This document shows, piece by piece, positions 1 to 11,380 of a stretch of 64,000 nt of DNA. Position 1 is the first letter of the stretch; each line of letters begins with the position of its first letter. Under the pieces are notes generated by a model, which did not search any database, had not been told where the DNA came from, and saw only the letters and a list, made by a program, of their open reading frames with translations. The position numbers and the translations under genes are program-made. The DNA comes from Carposina sasakii (taxonomy: Eukaryota > Arthropoda > Insecta > Lepidoptera > Carposinidae): contig CP053156.1 in NCBI GenBank assembly GCA_014607495.2, positions 2,914,001-2,978,000 of the forward strand, in the 5' to 3' direction.

Positions 1-107
1 ATGTAAATGTAAGCCATCTCCGAGCGCATGAACGCCAACTTAGTAATATCTAGGAGTAGAAGTGGTCGCCATGACCGAAATTGATCGGAGGTCATCATTA
101 TCATCAT

Positions 108-304
108 ATTGTCAGACGTAAAGTTTCGAAGCCTAGTCCTTTTTCTCTTTTGTCATGTGGCCTATTTTATATAAAAATTATATAAATCTGACAATATTAT
201 GCCTCCTAAACTTCGTACACGGCTTAATGCAATATATATTTGCCCTTTAATTAAATTTTAATTTAGTAAGCTCGAGTTTTGGGAGGAAGTCGGTTTTTCG
301 TTTT
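108..304 (+). repeat. Dispersed repeat, copy 1 (GTCAGACGTAAAGTTTCGAAG family)
   Basis: This stretch is repeated at about 1040-1262 and 31175-31400 with the same order of blocks. It opens with GTCAGACGTAAAGTTTCGAAG, has ACTTCGTACACGGCTTAA in the middle, and ends in GGAGGAAGTCGGTTTTTCG. The other two copies follow an upstream module ending in a GATTGGGAACAGG block, which is missing here, so this looks like a truncated copy of that larger element. No coding potential is seen. Confidence 0.75.
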
Positions 305-359
305 ATTATTATCAAATTCAAAATCATTTATTCGACATGAAAGCATTAACAACTTGTTT

Positions 360-770
360 GTCTATTGTCTTTTTAACCGACTTCAAAAACGAGAGGTTAT
401 CAATTCGTCTGTATGTCATTTATGAACCGATTTAATTTTTTTTAAATAGTTTGTTATGGTATGCTTCCAAGTTGGTCCCATATTCACCATGTCAGGATCT
501 GATGATGGGATCTTGGAGAAATCGAGGGCAATCCTCAAATATTGTAGGCACATGTAGCCTGTTTTTATACTTTTACTGAGCGTTTTGATCACCTACATAT
601 AATACATAACATCTGATGATGGAATCTCTAAGGAATCTAGGGATATCCTCAAATATAAAAGGCACGAATGGTCCGTTTTTAGATTTTTATAGAGAATTTT
701 GGTCAGCTACACATAATATAAAGGAAACGAGGGTCTGATGATGGAGCCGCCTAAAAACAGATAGTGGAAC
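360..770. repeat. Dispersed repeat remnants with internal tandem similarity
   Basis: It contains AACCGACTTCAAAAACGAG, a common lepidopteran repeat edge. Three diverged blocks then follow, beginning GGATCTGATGATGGGATC (about 493), ATCTGATGATGGAATC (about 610) and GGTCTGATGATGGAGCC (about 730), so a unit of about 120 bp is repeated two to three times. A related block occurs in reverse near 21780. No gene is seen. Confidence 0.6.
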
Positions 771-781
771 TTTTTAGTAAC

Positions 782-1262
782 AAAATCCCCCTATGGCAGG
801 GGGAGGCCTACGTCCAGTAGTGGACTGCAATAGGCTTATGAAGATGAAGATAATTGTGTTAAGTGGTGAAATTATATGTTGCGATAAGCCGTGTCCGAAG
901 TAAGATGGTTATAGAGGAAGAGGTAGACATGAGAATAACGAGATGACGGATAATAGGGATGAATGAAAGAAGATTACCTACATATTGCACCGACCCCAAA
1001 TGATTGGGAACAGGGCAGGAAGGAGTGTAATTATATGTTGCTTATATTGTCAGACGTAAAGTTTCGAAGCCTACTCATTTCTCTCTTTTGTCATGTGGCC
1101 TATTTAATCATTTGCTGGCATATAAATCTGACAATATTATGCTTCGTTATATCTTCGTATCTTATAGTTCGTCCACGACTTAACGCAATATATATTTGCC
1201 CTTTAGTAAAATTTTACTTTAGTAAGCTTGAGTTTTGGGAGGAAGTCGGTTTTTCGTTTTAA
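782..1262 (+). repeat. Composite dispersed element, about 480 bp
   Basis: The same blocks recur in the same order at 30922-31400, inside an ATIC intron. They are AAAATCCCCCTATGGCAGG, CCTACGTCCAGTAGTGGACTG, a GATAAGCCGTGTCCGAAGTAAG block, CCGACCCCAAATGATTGGG, then the GTCAGACGTAAAGTTTCG module. The first block also ends several other elements here (35850, 43095, 53510, 58375), so it is probably the 3' tail of a retroelement family. The 99-codon open frame from 963 lies wholly within it and is not a gene. Confidence 0.7.
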
Positions 1263-1281
1263 AAAAATTAATATATTAATA

Positions 1282-1480
1282 AGACGCGTGTAGCAAGATT
1301 TTTTCACGAGAAATAATTAATATCTGTCTATGTAAAAACTAGCATAAACACTGGACACTATTAGTTTCGCCCGATCAAGTAATTTTTTTTTATTTACATC
1401 ATTTCCCAGCATTTTTTTTTATGGCATAATCTTACTTTATTTGATGTATAGAGTACCTTCGTTAAGGGTGGCAACAAAAA
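1282..1480 (+). repeat. Dispersed element fragment (ACGCGTGTAGCAAGATTTTTT family)
   Basis: It shares ACGCGTGTAGCAAGATTTTTT, an AATTAATATCTGTCTATG block, ACACTGGACACTAT and AAGGGTGGCAAC with 56668-56815, and in reverse with about 48900-48975. The 56.5-kb copy shows the other end of the element, starting CAGGGTGATTTTTGGTCGTC after TA, so this is a one-ended fragment. It lies in the intron or 5' flank of the gene that follows. Confidence 0.65.
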
Positions 1481-1737
1481 AACATCCTATATAATTTATA
1501 ACATTTTATTTGTTTAACAGAAAAACTGTTTGTGTTTACACATACCTTTCTCTTATGTTTATTACTCTTTCATATTGGTTTGCGGGGAAAAAAACTCTCT
1601 ATGTGATAAGCATAGCGTCTTTGTACAACTTCCATGTCATAAACTTTGTTTGTGATTACTTTACTATGTAAAAGCATAAGAAAGAAAGTTACCTAATTTA
1701 ATTGCATTCATAAATTGTAGTTATTATTTTGTTTTAG

Positions 1738-3560
1738 GAGACCATCTAGGTGCACACCAAAAAAGGCAAAAATTGCCATTTATATCGAGGAGGAAAATAA
1801 ATCGCAATGATCCGAATAGAGGATATGCGATGATGTTTCCCCATGGTTTCGAACAATACAACAACTACTTTAGAAAAAATAGTCCATCCAAATATGATAC
1901 CACCAGAACTGCAAACACACATCTGCAATACAGTGAACATAATCTATGTACTCGGCAGTTTACGGAGAACTGTGAAGACCCCAACAAATGTTCAATAAAA
2001 CAATGCACTCGACGGCATAAACTAATGGCTCCCAGTACCAGTCCTAACTGCAAACTGCCCGAAATGACAACTCGTTCTCGGCTGAATAACCCACGTGCCA
2101 TGTGTCCATGTAACCCACAGTCCACAGCATATACACCACCTTCTAATAGATGTAATTGTAACATGAACAACGTATGCCCCGACCTAACAAACTATTGCAA
2201 CAACCTAAGACGTCAAGGTTCAAACCCGTTAGAAAATTCAAATGCGCCCCCACAATCTAATTGCAATATTTCAAATACAGAACAAAGAAATGTTCAAACT
2301 ACAGAAAATACTGCTATGCATTTAAAAGTTAATCCGTGGATACCAAAAAATGAAGATAATAAAATTATGTTAAAACATAAGGATTATGACGATGTAACAA
2401 ATCGAATTGAATATCATACACCAACAGAGCGCCATATAGATCACTCATACAACGCATATGATATAAATGAAAGGAAACGTCGAAAACCTGAAAATCAATT
2501 AAATTTGAAGCCGTTCTGGCAGGTGGAAGAGTTTATTAGTATGAATCCCACACAATTAAAAGCTTTGAGATATACAACTTTACCCAATAAGAGAAATAAA
2601 AAAATAAGACCGTTAAAAAATTCAGAACATCAACTGAATATAGAACCTATAACTTTAAAAATAAAACCAAAGGAGTTTACAAATAATCGTAATTTAGTTA
2701 CAGAAAAATATTTATCTTTCGATGAATTAATGCGTTTAAGGAAACTTAGTACTGTGAATGAGGAGTTGAATGCACGTAGAGCAAATGTAATGCGTGAGGG
2801 CACGACTCCAACACCAACTACCTCGGTATACACAACGAACACTCCATTCATTCGGAAAAAATATTGCACTCGCATATTGACATGTACGTGGACCGCTCCT
2901 GTGTTCACTCTCCCCGGAGGGGCTCCAGCTGGGGGTGGGGGCGGTGCAGGCGGTGGCGGTGTTGCAGGCACTAGAACTCCTCCAGGTTATGTCGAAGGAT
3001 GCACTCGTACATCAACCTGTACAAGAGACTTTATGGATCGAAATAAATTGCCAACTAAACCAGATGAAGGTTCTGGTGAAGAAGATGAAGATTATTGTGA
3101 AAGGCGATCGCTTGATACTCAACGACGAGATAATGATGAAAAAGAATCATTCGAGGAAAGAGAGGAATCAAATGTAGACGAAAACAAAAAAGTAACAATT
3201 TATCCATATACCCTTTTAGAACCAAATACAAAAAGCTATAATTTTGTAGAAGTAACAAAATCTGATACATCAGAAACGTGCGAATGTAATGAAAATAAGA
3301 GAAGGAAAAGACGAGACCTTGAACCAACCCGTAACCCTTTAAATCAGAAACAAACCAACAAACAGAAAAAAGATGAATCAAGAGATCGTAAAGAACTATC
3401 ATATGGCGATTTATATTATCTGATTCTTCAGAAAATCATAAAAACATGGCAATCTTCAGGTCATTCTTCGAAAAGATGCTTATGTAATATTGGTTCCACG
3501 ACTCAAAATTGTTTCATATTTATGATATTTGCTATTTTGTTTAATTTTATAGTGATGTAA
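1738..3560 (+). CDS. Cysteine-rich low-complexity protein, large 3' exon (partial, unrecognised)
   Basis: I do not recognise this protein. An acceptor (TTTGTTTTAG ending at 1737) opens the exon, and the reading frame runs from codon 1740 to TAA at 3558-3560 (606 codons). No good ATG lies at the exon start, so upstream coding exons probably precede the window. The N-terminal third is rich in Cys, Asn, Pro and Arg, with Cys pairs such as CPCNPQ and CNCNMNNVC. Two similar motifs, CTRILTCTWT (2863-2892) and CTRTSTCTRD (3001-3030), flank a glycine run (2917-2970). An acidic patch (GSGEEDEDYCERR) and a charged low-complexity region follow. The last 16 residues are strongly hydrophobic (CFIFMIFAILFNFIVM), suiting a membrane or lipid-anchor tail. 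This suggests an extracellular or surface protein, but function is unknown. A CAP-type gene lies tail-to-tail 645 bp away; any link is a guess. Confidence 0.75.
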
Positions 3561-3630
3561 GTTAAAGTTAATGTTTATTTACCTTCTGTGAATACAAATT
3601 AAAAGTGCAGTATTAAAATTAAGATATATT

Positions 3631-3636
3631 AATAAA
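3631..3636 (+). terminator. Probable polyadenylation signal AATAAA
   Basis: AATAAA lies 71 bp past the stop codon of the cysteine-rich exon, on the same strand. This is a normal distance for a short 3' UTR. Only the hexamer was considered; no downstream element was checked. Confidence 0.5.
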
Positions 3637-4004
3637 AACAAAGAATATTACATATTATGACTATACTCCAATAATTTGATACTTTGATAGTTACTGACAA
3701 AGATTTAGTTATTGCGTGAGAACAATGAAATCTCTCATTTAACTTTAAAATTTTCAAATCGGCTGCAATATATTTTAGTAAATCACTATATTTCACAGAA
3801 TAAAATCCTGTTTTACAGCATGGCATTCTATCCTTCCTTAAATGTTTCGAAACATTTATTCCATCTTTCACTGATCTTCTACGTATTCTTCGTTTCCTTT
3901 TATTAATGCCGATATTTTCATATTGATCGCTCCCTTTATTTTCATTATCTGAACCTAGACAACCATTAGATAAAATTAGTGTAAATCTAGTATAATATAC
4001 ATAA

Positions 4005-4115
4005 ATCGGAACTTACTATGTTCAAATTTCATTTAAAACGGTTCAGTAGTTTTGGCGTGAAAGTGAGACAGAGAGGGTTACTTTCCCATTTATAACATTA
4101 GCTTTTGGATAATAA
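4005..4115 (+). repeat. Retroelement 3'-tail fragment
   Basis: It reads TTCATTTAAAACGGTTCAGTAG, GGCGTGAAAGTGAGACAG and TTACTTTCCCATTTATAA, the same 3' segment that ends the copy at 52846-53037. It is a fragment between two convergent genes. Confidence 0.55.
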
Positions 4116-4204
4116 ACATAACATTAACGGAAAGCTGGGCTGGTAAAAAAAATCGTAGCTTTCACACGCTTCTTTTGATGATTAGGTACAATCCGACAGT
4201 TATT

Positions 4205-5507
4205 TTACTTTGCTTTACTCGGCAAAAAGATATCGAATTTACCGTGGCCGTTACCTTGAGTGCTAGTTTCTACTATTTCATCTAAAAACTTTTTCATATT
4301 ATTTCGTCCCATTTGATATAAATTAATGTCACTTGAAGATGCTAAACTTATAGGTGTGTTATCAGCAGAATATTCGTTTTCGAGAATTTCATCTAAAAAG
4401 TCTTTTGTGTCTTTTCTTCTTTTTATATCCTCGATTTCTGAAGCTAGGTCTGATTCGGGAACTTCTGACGTTTCATAATCTATTTCACTTTTATCACTAG
4501 AGGTATCATTGAAATCATCTTCAGGAAAGAAATAATTTCCCGTGAATTGGCGATTAGTTTGCACCGATGGCATTTGTGCATGTATTTTAACAGGTTTTAC
4601 TCCAGGTATTGGCTTTGTAACTTGTTCCATGTCCAACGTACTAAAAACTTTATCTGCAAAGATATAATTATATTTCTATAAGGGAAATAATTTACGATTA
4701 CTATTATGGTGATTTGGTTAAGAATGCTCATACAAACCACTATTTCTAAATATAACAGCTTCTACTAAGTCTATTAACAGTGTAGAATTTAATGTTTCAT
4801 TATCTGTCGTTTTTATTGGAATAGTAGTTTCTTTTTTGTTATAAATATTATTAGCAAATGCTGCCACACTTGCATCAGTAAATGAACTATCACCTTCGTT
4901 TGTATTTTGTCCCAATAATTTATTACTGATGAAATCTTTAAACGAAGGGTCGTTATTTATTTTTTTCTTTAACAAATCTATAAAATCATCCAACACGTCC
5001 TTACAAGACGTAAGCTTTGCTGTAGTTAATACTTTTGGAGAAAATTCCCGTATATGAGAAAGGAAATCAAATGGCGTATACGATTCATCTTCGCCAATAT
5101 TAGGGGTAGGATTGGTATTTATTTCCAAATCTTCAACATCTTTATTAGCAATGACAATTCTGGTATCATTATGAAAAATTGATGAATTATTCATTAAGGA
5201 GGCGTTATCAGTAAAAGAAATAACCTCATGCACTTGGAACGATTTCGATAATTTTTCTTCTGAATTACCTGTTGAAGTAGGGTTGGTTATTATTAATATT
5301 GTAAGTATTACAAGTTTGATACAATTAAATTAATGAAGAATACTTACTACAGAGTGAGTTGAATGTCTTATCGCATTTCCCCTGAAAACATCGGGTGCAT
5401 GGTTGTCCTGCGCTGTAGACGGCCTGTCCGATTTCGTTTCCACCGGGGTTGAAGTTACAAACCAGACGAAAAATAGTTCTGTTGAATTGATCTGAATGCA
5501 AACGTTC
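4205..5507 (-). CDS. CAP/antigen-5-like secreted protein, C-terminal exons with long acidic extension (partial)
   Basis: Three joined exons on the minus strand: 5507-5348, 5268-4738 and 4653-4205 (1140 nt, 379 residues plus TAA). Splice phases agree: the donor GTAAGTA at 5347 with the acceptor before 5268, and the donor GTTTGTA at 4737 with the acceptor before 4653. The first exon has the C-terminal signature of CAP (CRISP/antigen-5/PR-1) domains: RLVCNFNPGGNEIGQAVYS, then a Cys hinge CTRCFQGKC and a final Cys (NSLC). CAP proteins are usually secreted and disulphide-bonded. The next 320 or so residues are unlike the usual short C-terminus: Ser/Asp/Glu-rich, almost Cys-free, with two copies of a short motif (KDFLDEILE near 4395, KKFLDEIVE near 4285). 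The exons for the CAP N-terminal half (HxxR, GENL, GHYTQ motifs) were not found upstream, so the gene is partial here or has long introns. The family call is fairly sure; role unknown. Confidence 0.72.
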
Positions 5508-5579
5508 CTGGAATATTATATAATAGATTAGGTTCTAGTCATAGGATCGTATTGAAATTGCCGGTAAGTCATAGATATA

Positions 5580-5912
5580 CAGGGTGTAACAGAAAGGGTT
5601 TAAGCAAAAAGCTATATAAATATTCACTATGGGTGCGCCCACCACCGGGCCCTACACCCTCCACTGGCCCTCGGATCTATATAAAAAGCTATATAAATAG
5701 CCCACTATACAGAACCTATTTTTTAAATTTGAGACTAGAAATCACATGTTTTTTTTTCAAGATTGTATGAACATTCCTGAGTTGTTTAGGAATTCTCCAT
5801 ACTATCTGGAAAAATAAACATGCAATTTCGAGTCTGAAATTTTGTGGGTAGGTTCTTTTTAGTGGTCTATTTACATAGCTCTTCGCTTAACATACCCTTT
5901 TGTTACACCTTG
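5580..5912. mobile_element. MITE family A, copy 1 (CAGGGTGTAACA termini)
   Basis: A TA-flanked hairpin element. The left end is CAGGGTGTAACAGAAAGGG; the right end, in reverse complement, is CAAGGTGTAACAAAAGGG. The interior is the palindromic core AAAGCTATATAAATAGCCCACTAT, then GAGACT and GAAATCACATG. This copy is longer than the 256-260 bp ones at 34553 and 55320 because about 73 bp (GC-rich, near 5627-5680) was inserted between two copies of AAAAAGCTATATAAATA. Such elements are moved by a Tc1/mariner-type transposase supplied elsewhere. Confidence 0.85.
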
Positions 5913-5934
5913 TATACAAAGATATACGGCTATG

Positions 5935-6190
5935 TTCCCGAAATGGGGAAGCTTAAACTACATGATCATAAAGGAGACCCCACAACCACGTCGGTATAGC
6001 ATATATCGGGGACATGAATAGTAGATATAGCATATATAGACGTAGGTATAGCATATATCGGGGACATAATATGTAAATGAACTGTGACAAGTTGCAAGGT
6101 AATTGCCTGAGAGAACGCCCGAATTTCTTAGGCGACTCTTAAGACATGCGCGAAAGGATGCAGCTGATGAAGTGAAGTCTCGCATCAGCA
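5935..6190 (-). repeat. Dispersed repeat family E, reverse copy with internal duplication
   Basis: In reverse complement it matches copies at 9670-9860, 24110-24275, 36480-36665, 39240-39380 and 56455-56515. Shared blocks are a GCATCCTTTCGCGCATGTC-like start, GTCGCCTAAGAAATTCGGGC, and a GATCATGTAGTTTAAGCTTCC-like end. Inside, TCGGTATAGCATATATCGGGG is repeated (about 5993 and 6047). It is a SINE-like or retroelement tail; the clade was not determined. Confidence 0.6.
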
Positions 6191-6439
6191 CAGAACGATG
6201 TAAGTGCCAGCAGCAGTTATTTATTCTGATTTAGTATCTGGTAAGGTACTTTGAATTTGACTCCTCCACATCCGACCCGGCTAGATCTGGCCCAAACCAG
6301 CTGCGTGAAGTAATCATAGTGTGATGATCTTGAAATATATGACCTGCAATTAAATTGTTGGTATCACAAAAAAAATCCTATGATAAATTAAGTGTTAGTC
6401 ACTGTCACAGACAGGACTTTATTATATAGAAAGTTATAA

Positions 6440-6634
6440 GTATGAAACTTTTCCCAAACTTTCTTTCTCATAGACCCCTTTCAAAAGTTCAAAGGTTCCG
6501 GTGGACCTCCTACAGGCCTACACAACATACGAATTAATTGTGAATCCTCATTTTTTCACGCCAACGTAGACCCCCATCGAGTCGCCTGTGGACCCCTGGG
6601 GGTCCACCTGGACCACTTTGGGAACCACTGCTTT
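6440..6634. mobile_element. Possible non-autonomous hAT-like remnant
   Basis: It ends TTTGGGAACCACTGC, which resembles the terminal sequence of many hAT-derived short elements (CAGTGGTTCCCAAA in reverse), and starts with a poor match, CTTTTCCCAAACTTTC. The interior has mirrored GTGGACC and GGTCCAC blocks. I could not define a target duplication. A similar end is seen at 33690-33712. Confidence 0.4.
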
Positions 6635-6673
6635 AGGCATTTCAAAATTAAAACCGCATTGTTTTATTTCAAA

Positions 6674-6910
6674 CTAGCTGTTGCCCACGACTAAGTCCGC
6701 GTGAACTGCAAAAAAAAACAAAACGTCGATATTATCCGGGATAAAAAGTATCCTATGTTACTCTTAACACCTATGCCATTTGGGGTTTGATTTTTGGACA
6801 AAAAGGTGCCTTTATTTGACACCATATTATGGTTATAAACTATGTCTATACTAAATTTCGTTAAAATTAGTCCAGCAGTTTCAATCAGACAGACTTTCGA
6901 CTTTAGACCG
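6674..6910 (+). repeat. Retroelement family F copy (ACTAG..GCCCGCGACT..GTCCGCGTG)
   Basis: A degraded copy: ACTAGCTGTTGCCCACGACT, AAGTCCGCGTGAACTGCA, TCGATATTATCCGGGATAA and AGTATCCTATG, then a 3' part. Better copies are at 18796, 35611, 45871, 52385, 52846 and 57356. The better ones end in a TTTATAATATTAGTA tail. The family is abundant and always non-coding here. Confidence 0.7.
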
Positions 6911-7004
6911 ACTATAAATATTAGTTTGGATTCAAGACAGATGCTAAGATGACATCAAGGTCATATTATAGCTAATTAATTACTAAGGGATTAAAGATCC
7001 AACA

Positions 7005-7200
7005 TACATACATACATATAATCACGCCTTATCCCTTACGGGGTAGGCAGAGCACCAAAGGCCGATAGAACCACATGGTGCCACTTCTGACCAATTTCGA
7101 GGATATAGTTGGGATGTACCAGTTCGGTTAGTAGTGACAGGTGGTCAGCCCATCGCCTACAAAACACCAAGACCCTCTTGTCTCAAAGGATTAGGAACTA
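7005..7200 (-). repeat. Retroelement 3' tail, reverse copy
   Basis: It contains (ACAT)n followed by ATAATCACGCCTTATCCCTTA and CGGGGTAGGCAGAGCACCA. In reverse this is the tail that ends the retrotransposon at 51470-51510, and it recurs at 13255-13313 (+) and 54760-54820 (-). Its inner part matches 19125-19200 in reverse (GACAGTGGTCAGCCTATCGCC). Confidence 0.65.
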
Positions 7201-7350
7201 TTTGAAGCCTAAGTTAATTCCTCGTTCCTTACCTATTATAAATATTACTTTCTGCTGTTTTGCAATTCAAATAGTCGCCATAGTGCAACTCAATAATTTA
7301 ATCTGTGATAAGTGTCGCCACTTCGAACTAGGTTCGGTGGCGATTACGTC

Positions 7351-7460
7351 CGGATTAGGATTTAGTCCGGATTTGGATTTCGACCGGATTTGGATTTCAT
7401 TCGGAATTGGATTTCGTTCGGAATTGGATTTCGTTCGGAATTGGATTGGATTTGGAGTAT
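7351..7460 (+). repeat. 17-bp minisatellite, about 6 units
   Basis: Units follow TTCGTTCGGAATTGGAT (17 bp) with substitutions toward the left edge (TTCGACCGGATTTGGAT). It accounts for the periodic part of a 149-codon open frame here (7109-7558), which I do not regard as a gene. Confidence 0.8.
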
Positions 7461-7559
7461 TCCAAGGATTGCCGACTATTAACGGAAGTGACCCGCCTCG
7501 CTGCCTCGGCTGCTACCGGGGATACGTCTCGCCCGAAGTTACGTGTCTTTTGTTGTAAA

Positions 7560-9229
7560 CAATTTTAATATTTATCAGAGAAACCAGGATTAGTCACCCA
7601 CGACCTGTTATCGCGTTCACTTTAATAAATTAGTCTCGTGTTCATAAATTGTTTTTTTATTTTAATCACTTAGTTTTACCCATAGATAACAGAAACACAG
7701 GAGATGGGCCGCTAAGCGCACTTAGTTTGAGTTCTGATGTAAGCGGCTATAAGCCACACTTACATTGACATCTAAATAATAACACAAATTACACCCAATA
7801 TTGATAAATCTCTGACACTCACACATTTAAGGCGGTACTCTCATTGGCGCGCACACATTGCTATCTACTGTGTAAGTACGCGCCTCAGTATAGCAAATAC
7901 ATTCAACAAATTTCACACGTACGCTAGTGATTGACTGTCGATAAATTTGTTATCGAGCACTTGCGTTGTTGCACATCGCGAACAATTTAGGCTTTAGTAG
8001 CTGGTCAAAATACAATTTTAAACATGATTTTACTTAGCTTCATCTTAAAATTCAACCTACTTTTTCTACTTCTCGTTGTCCGATTGAGCTTAGATTTTGA
8101 GTTGCATCACAGTCACAAAAGTATGAGGTCACAAATAAAAGGTTATTTTTCTTGAAGGGATAAAGAATAAAGTAAATTCGTAGCGGAGTCTTTAATAAAT
8201 TAGTACGGTATGTAAATGTTCGATGGAAATAAAAAACTATAATATGCTTATTGGTAGTCATTTATTATCTAAATTTTTATCACCATTATTAAACGGGCAA
8301 TCAATGTTGGGGTACCCCATTACGTCTCCTAAAATTATGTAATAATTTCCTAATTTCAAATGACATAAAGTCATAAATATGTCCTAAGTATCACTACATA
8401 GTATAAAACAACCTCGCTTCCCGTTATCTGTCTGTCTGTCCCTATGTATGCTTAGATCTTTAAAACTACGCAACAGATATTATAATTTAAAAAAATATTT
8501 ATTAATAAGAAACACAAAAATAAAGTTGACTTTGCACACATCTACATTAATTTAGGTACTTTGTTACACTAATAATAATAAGTAATTCACCATTGTTTTA
8601 CATAAACATAATATTTTTTAAACTCTCAAAATTATCTACTTAACATTAGTTATTACTCGTAGGTACTATTCGCGGCAACGTGACGTATCGACAACAAGAA
8701 ATGACAGGTACAACTCTATGTCAAAGCGCTTAGCAGCGGCCGTGCGCGGGAGCGGCCGATTCAATATGCGCAATTATCATCACTCGGTCAAACTGATTTC
8801 AACACCAGGCACGCTACACTTAGCGAGCAATGTATTAGGTTCAATCGTTAGGTTACATATGTCACTCAGTGAAAATTATTTTAACGAAATAAAATGAAAT
8901 TTGGGTATAAATGCTAGAAAACAAAAATGTTATTGTACTTACCTATGAAAAGTGACCCCTTCAAGTTTATGGTCACTTCGATTCTTGCACACAACCACTG
9001 AACAAGCAGGCATTATAAAAAAACACTCCCGTGTGACGCGTTAGGCAATCAAGTCCCGACTGATTGCGTTTTCGCGATGTTTGCCTATTTTGTTCATAGT
9101 TCAATTACACCGCCCACGCCCCCACGGCCACTCTATAGATCTCTGTGGTTTTACCGTATTTTTCTTTTGTTTTAAATTCATTAACTGGACCTGTCCACCT
9201 CTTGCCTGTAATAGGGGAAGAAGGGGACA
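7560..9229. other. Intergenic, no gene seen
   Basis: AT-rich DNA without a supportable exon on either strand. It contains a lepidopteran repeat piece near 8411-8470 (CTTCCCGTTATCTGTCTGTC) that recurs at 57790-57845. Around 8660-8830 the base composition is more GC-rich, without a recognisable motif. Confidence 0.5.
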
Positions 9230-9860
9230 GCGTTTCATTGGCTACTGACTTGTATAGTATGCCCGGGAAGAGAAGCAGCTGTAGTATAGTATTATACTTT
9301 TTTTTCACTCCCAGAGTAGCATAGAAGAAAGATCCAACACATAGACAATTTTTAGCTAAATACCAACTTTAGCTAGGTAGGTTTCATTTTCCCTATAAGT
9401 ATTTGCAATATAATTTGCCAACCTTTGATATTTTGATAACACAGACGAATTGATATTCAGTAGCTCAGTGTACCACACATCAACCAATGTCAGGGGGTTC
9501 AAGCCTGGAGCATCTCCATAGATTGTTGCTATATTCTGCCCAATCGATTTACCTGCAATTTATTTTATTGGGAATTTAGTTTCGTTTTAGAAAAAAGTAT
9601 ATATTTTACTGATAAAATTTGGTAGGTAGGTAAATATACTCGTAATACCTTTTCTGCATTATGATGCATCTCTTTCCGTACATGTACTTATAAGCCGTAA
9701 GAGTCGACTGAGAAACTCGGGCATTTACTTGGGCGATAAGCTAGCAACTTATCACTGATCATTTACATCTGTCCCAGCAAGGTTCCAGCAATGCTAATCG
9801 TGCCTGTGGGACCTCCTTCACGATCCTGCAATTGTGGCTACCCCAGGCCTATATCCGTAT
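9230..9860. repeat. Two dispersed repeats separated by AT-rich DNA
   Basis: 9230-9340, in reverse, matches 19030-19125 (CTGCTTCTCTTCCCGGGCATA followed by CTGTACAAGTCAGTAG). 9670-9860 is a forward copy of family E: GCCGTAAGAGTCGACTGAGA, GATAAGCTAGCAACTTATC, GATCATTTACATCTG and a GATCCTGCAATTGTGGCTA end. Between them, near 9465-9520, a weak tRNA B-box-like GGGGTTCAAGCCTGG might be a SINE relic. Confidence 0.55.
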
Positions 9861-11380
9861 ATATGTAATAAATGTATACTATGGTGCTCTGAATCTGTAC
9901 GTCCCGCCCTGCAGAAACTTTGAATGTTAGGCTCCTGCCTACGTAACGTTGTTTGAGCGATACCGCCATGAAATTTACACCATGAAACAAAAACCTTATT
10001 GTGTGAATTATTCATAATTATCACCATTTTCCGGTACTGTTGATTATTATTACTCAATTATTAAATACTATTTTCAATAACGATCAATAGTAATTGTGCT
10101 TTGTGATATTGATATAAGTACATGTGCTGATATCGATTACATAATCTGCGTAAGTCCCTTCCCTTGCCAATTTGAACGCCAATCCATCCATACTTACAAA
10201 CTTACACGCGTTTATAATATTAGTAGGATATCTTTCTCATGATAATTTTACAACGTGCTTAACACCAAAAGATAACCTTTAATCCGACACCCATAAAATT
10301 TAAAATCTATTTACAATCCCAACCCTGATGTTGAGTTTACTTAGGATAAAAAGGCGATTAGTCAACATTTACAACCTTTAAGACATGGGTCCTTGAGGTC
10401 TGGCATACTGTGCTTTGAGCATTGGTTTGCCCATTTTTGCGCCGAAATGGACAGTTCTTCATCCCACACCTAAATAAAAAGCCACTAACATTATTTATTA
10501 TTGTTCCTAATTTTTTACCAACTGTCGACACTATTAGTCTTAAGTATGTATCTCCTCGTAATCCTGAAGCTCTGGCTCTCCATTTTGGGTACACATACCT
10601 ACGTCTAAATATGTATGTACCTACTTACCTAATAAACTTAACTAGATACCTAGATATAGTAGAATAAGTTAAAGCTAAAAGTACTAAGTTAAAAGTACTA
10701 GAAGGTGGTAGAAACCAATTTATGTAGATATACCTACAACCTTTTTTAGCCAAGCCAGCATAGGTAATGTACCTACTAGGACTTCAACGAGCGCTAAAGT
10801 TAGGTACCTACCTAAATGCAGAGCAGACGCTACCTATAAGTATCTATAGGTAGATGGGTCAGGCAGTGCTATGTCCTTTGGCAAATATAGATACCTACAT
10901 TTAATCAGGATTCACAAAGCGATGCTGGAGATTAGACATGCCCGTTCTACCGCGCTCATTCTTCATTCATAAGCAAGTAGTAGTAACCTTTCTACCTATC
11001 GTTTGTCCGGTTCTTCCTTCTGTCTCTACGCGTCCTCTGCATAGGAGGCTTTTTAAACTACTGATGCAGCGCAGTCGGCTATTAATACAAAATAAAAGCA
11101 ATCTTCTAGGGATATTCAGGTAAAACATACCAATTTGAGCATATTAACGGCAGGTGGCAACGACCGTATCTCCCCGGACGCCACTTTATTTCGTCGACTG
11201 TTTATTTTATTCAAAATGTCAAGCTTCTGCTTTTCACTTGTTATCAGCTTTTCATAATAGTTGCATTGGGGTGCAGGATCATCTGAGGACTACGCACAGG
11301 GTATAAGTAAAAGGCTCAAAACCTACTTCACGAGGTTTAAACAAAGACAAACATTAATATCTCGATCGAATCGATAGAAG
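9861..11380. other. Intergenic, no gene seen
   Basis: No exon with supportable splice sites or homology was found. 10200-10230 carries a TTTATAATATTAGTA retroelement tail. 10620-10870 is rich in short TACCTA/TAGGTA words, a low-complexity composition. The remainder appears unique. Confidence 0.45.

Noticed and set aside
963..1262. 99-codon open frame
   Set aside because: It lies wholly inside a dispersed element whose other copies have no matching frame.
2630..2971. 113-codon minus-strand frame with a proline run
   Set aside because: It is a shadow of the glycine-rich stretch of the plus-strand cysteine-rich exon.
7109..7558. 149-codon open frame
   Set aside because: It begins in a reverse retroelement tail and continues through a 17-bp minisatellite. 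No domain is seen.
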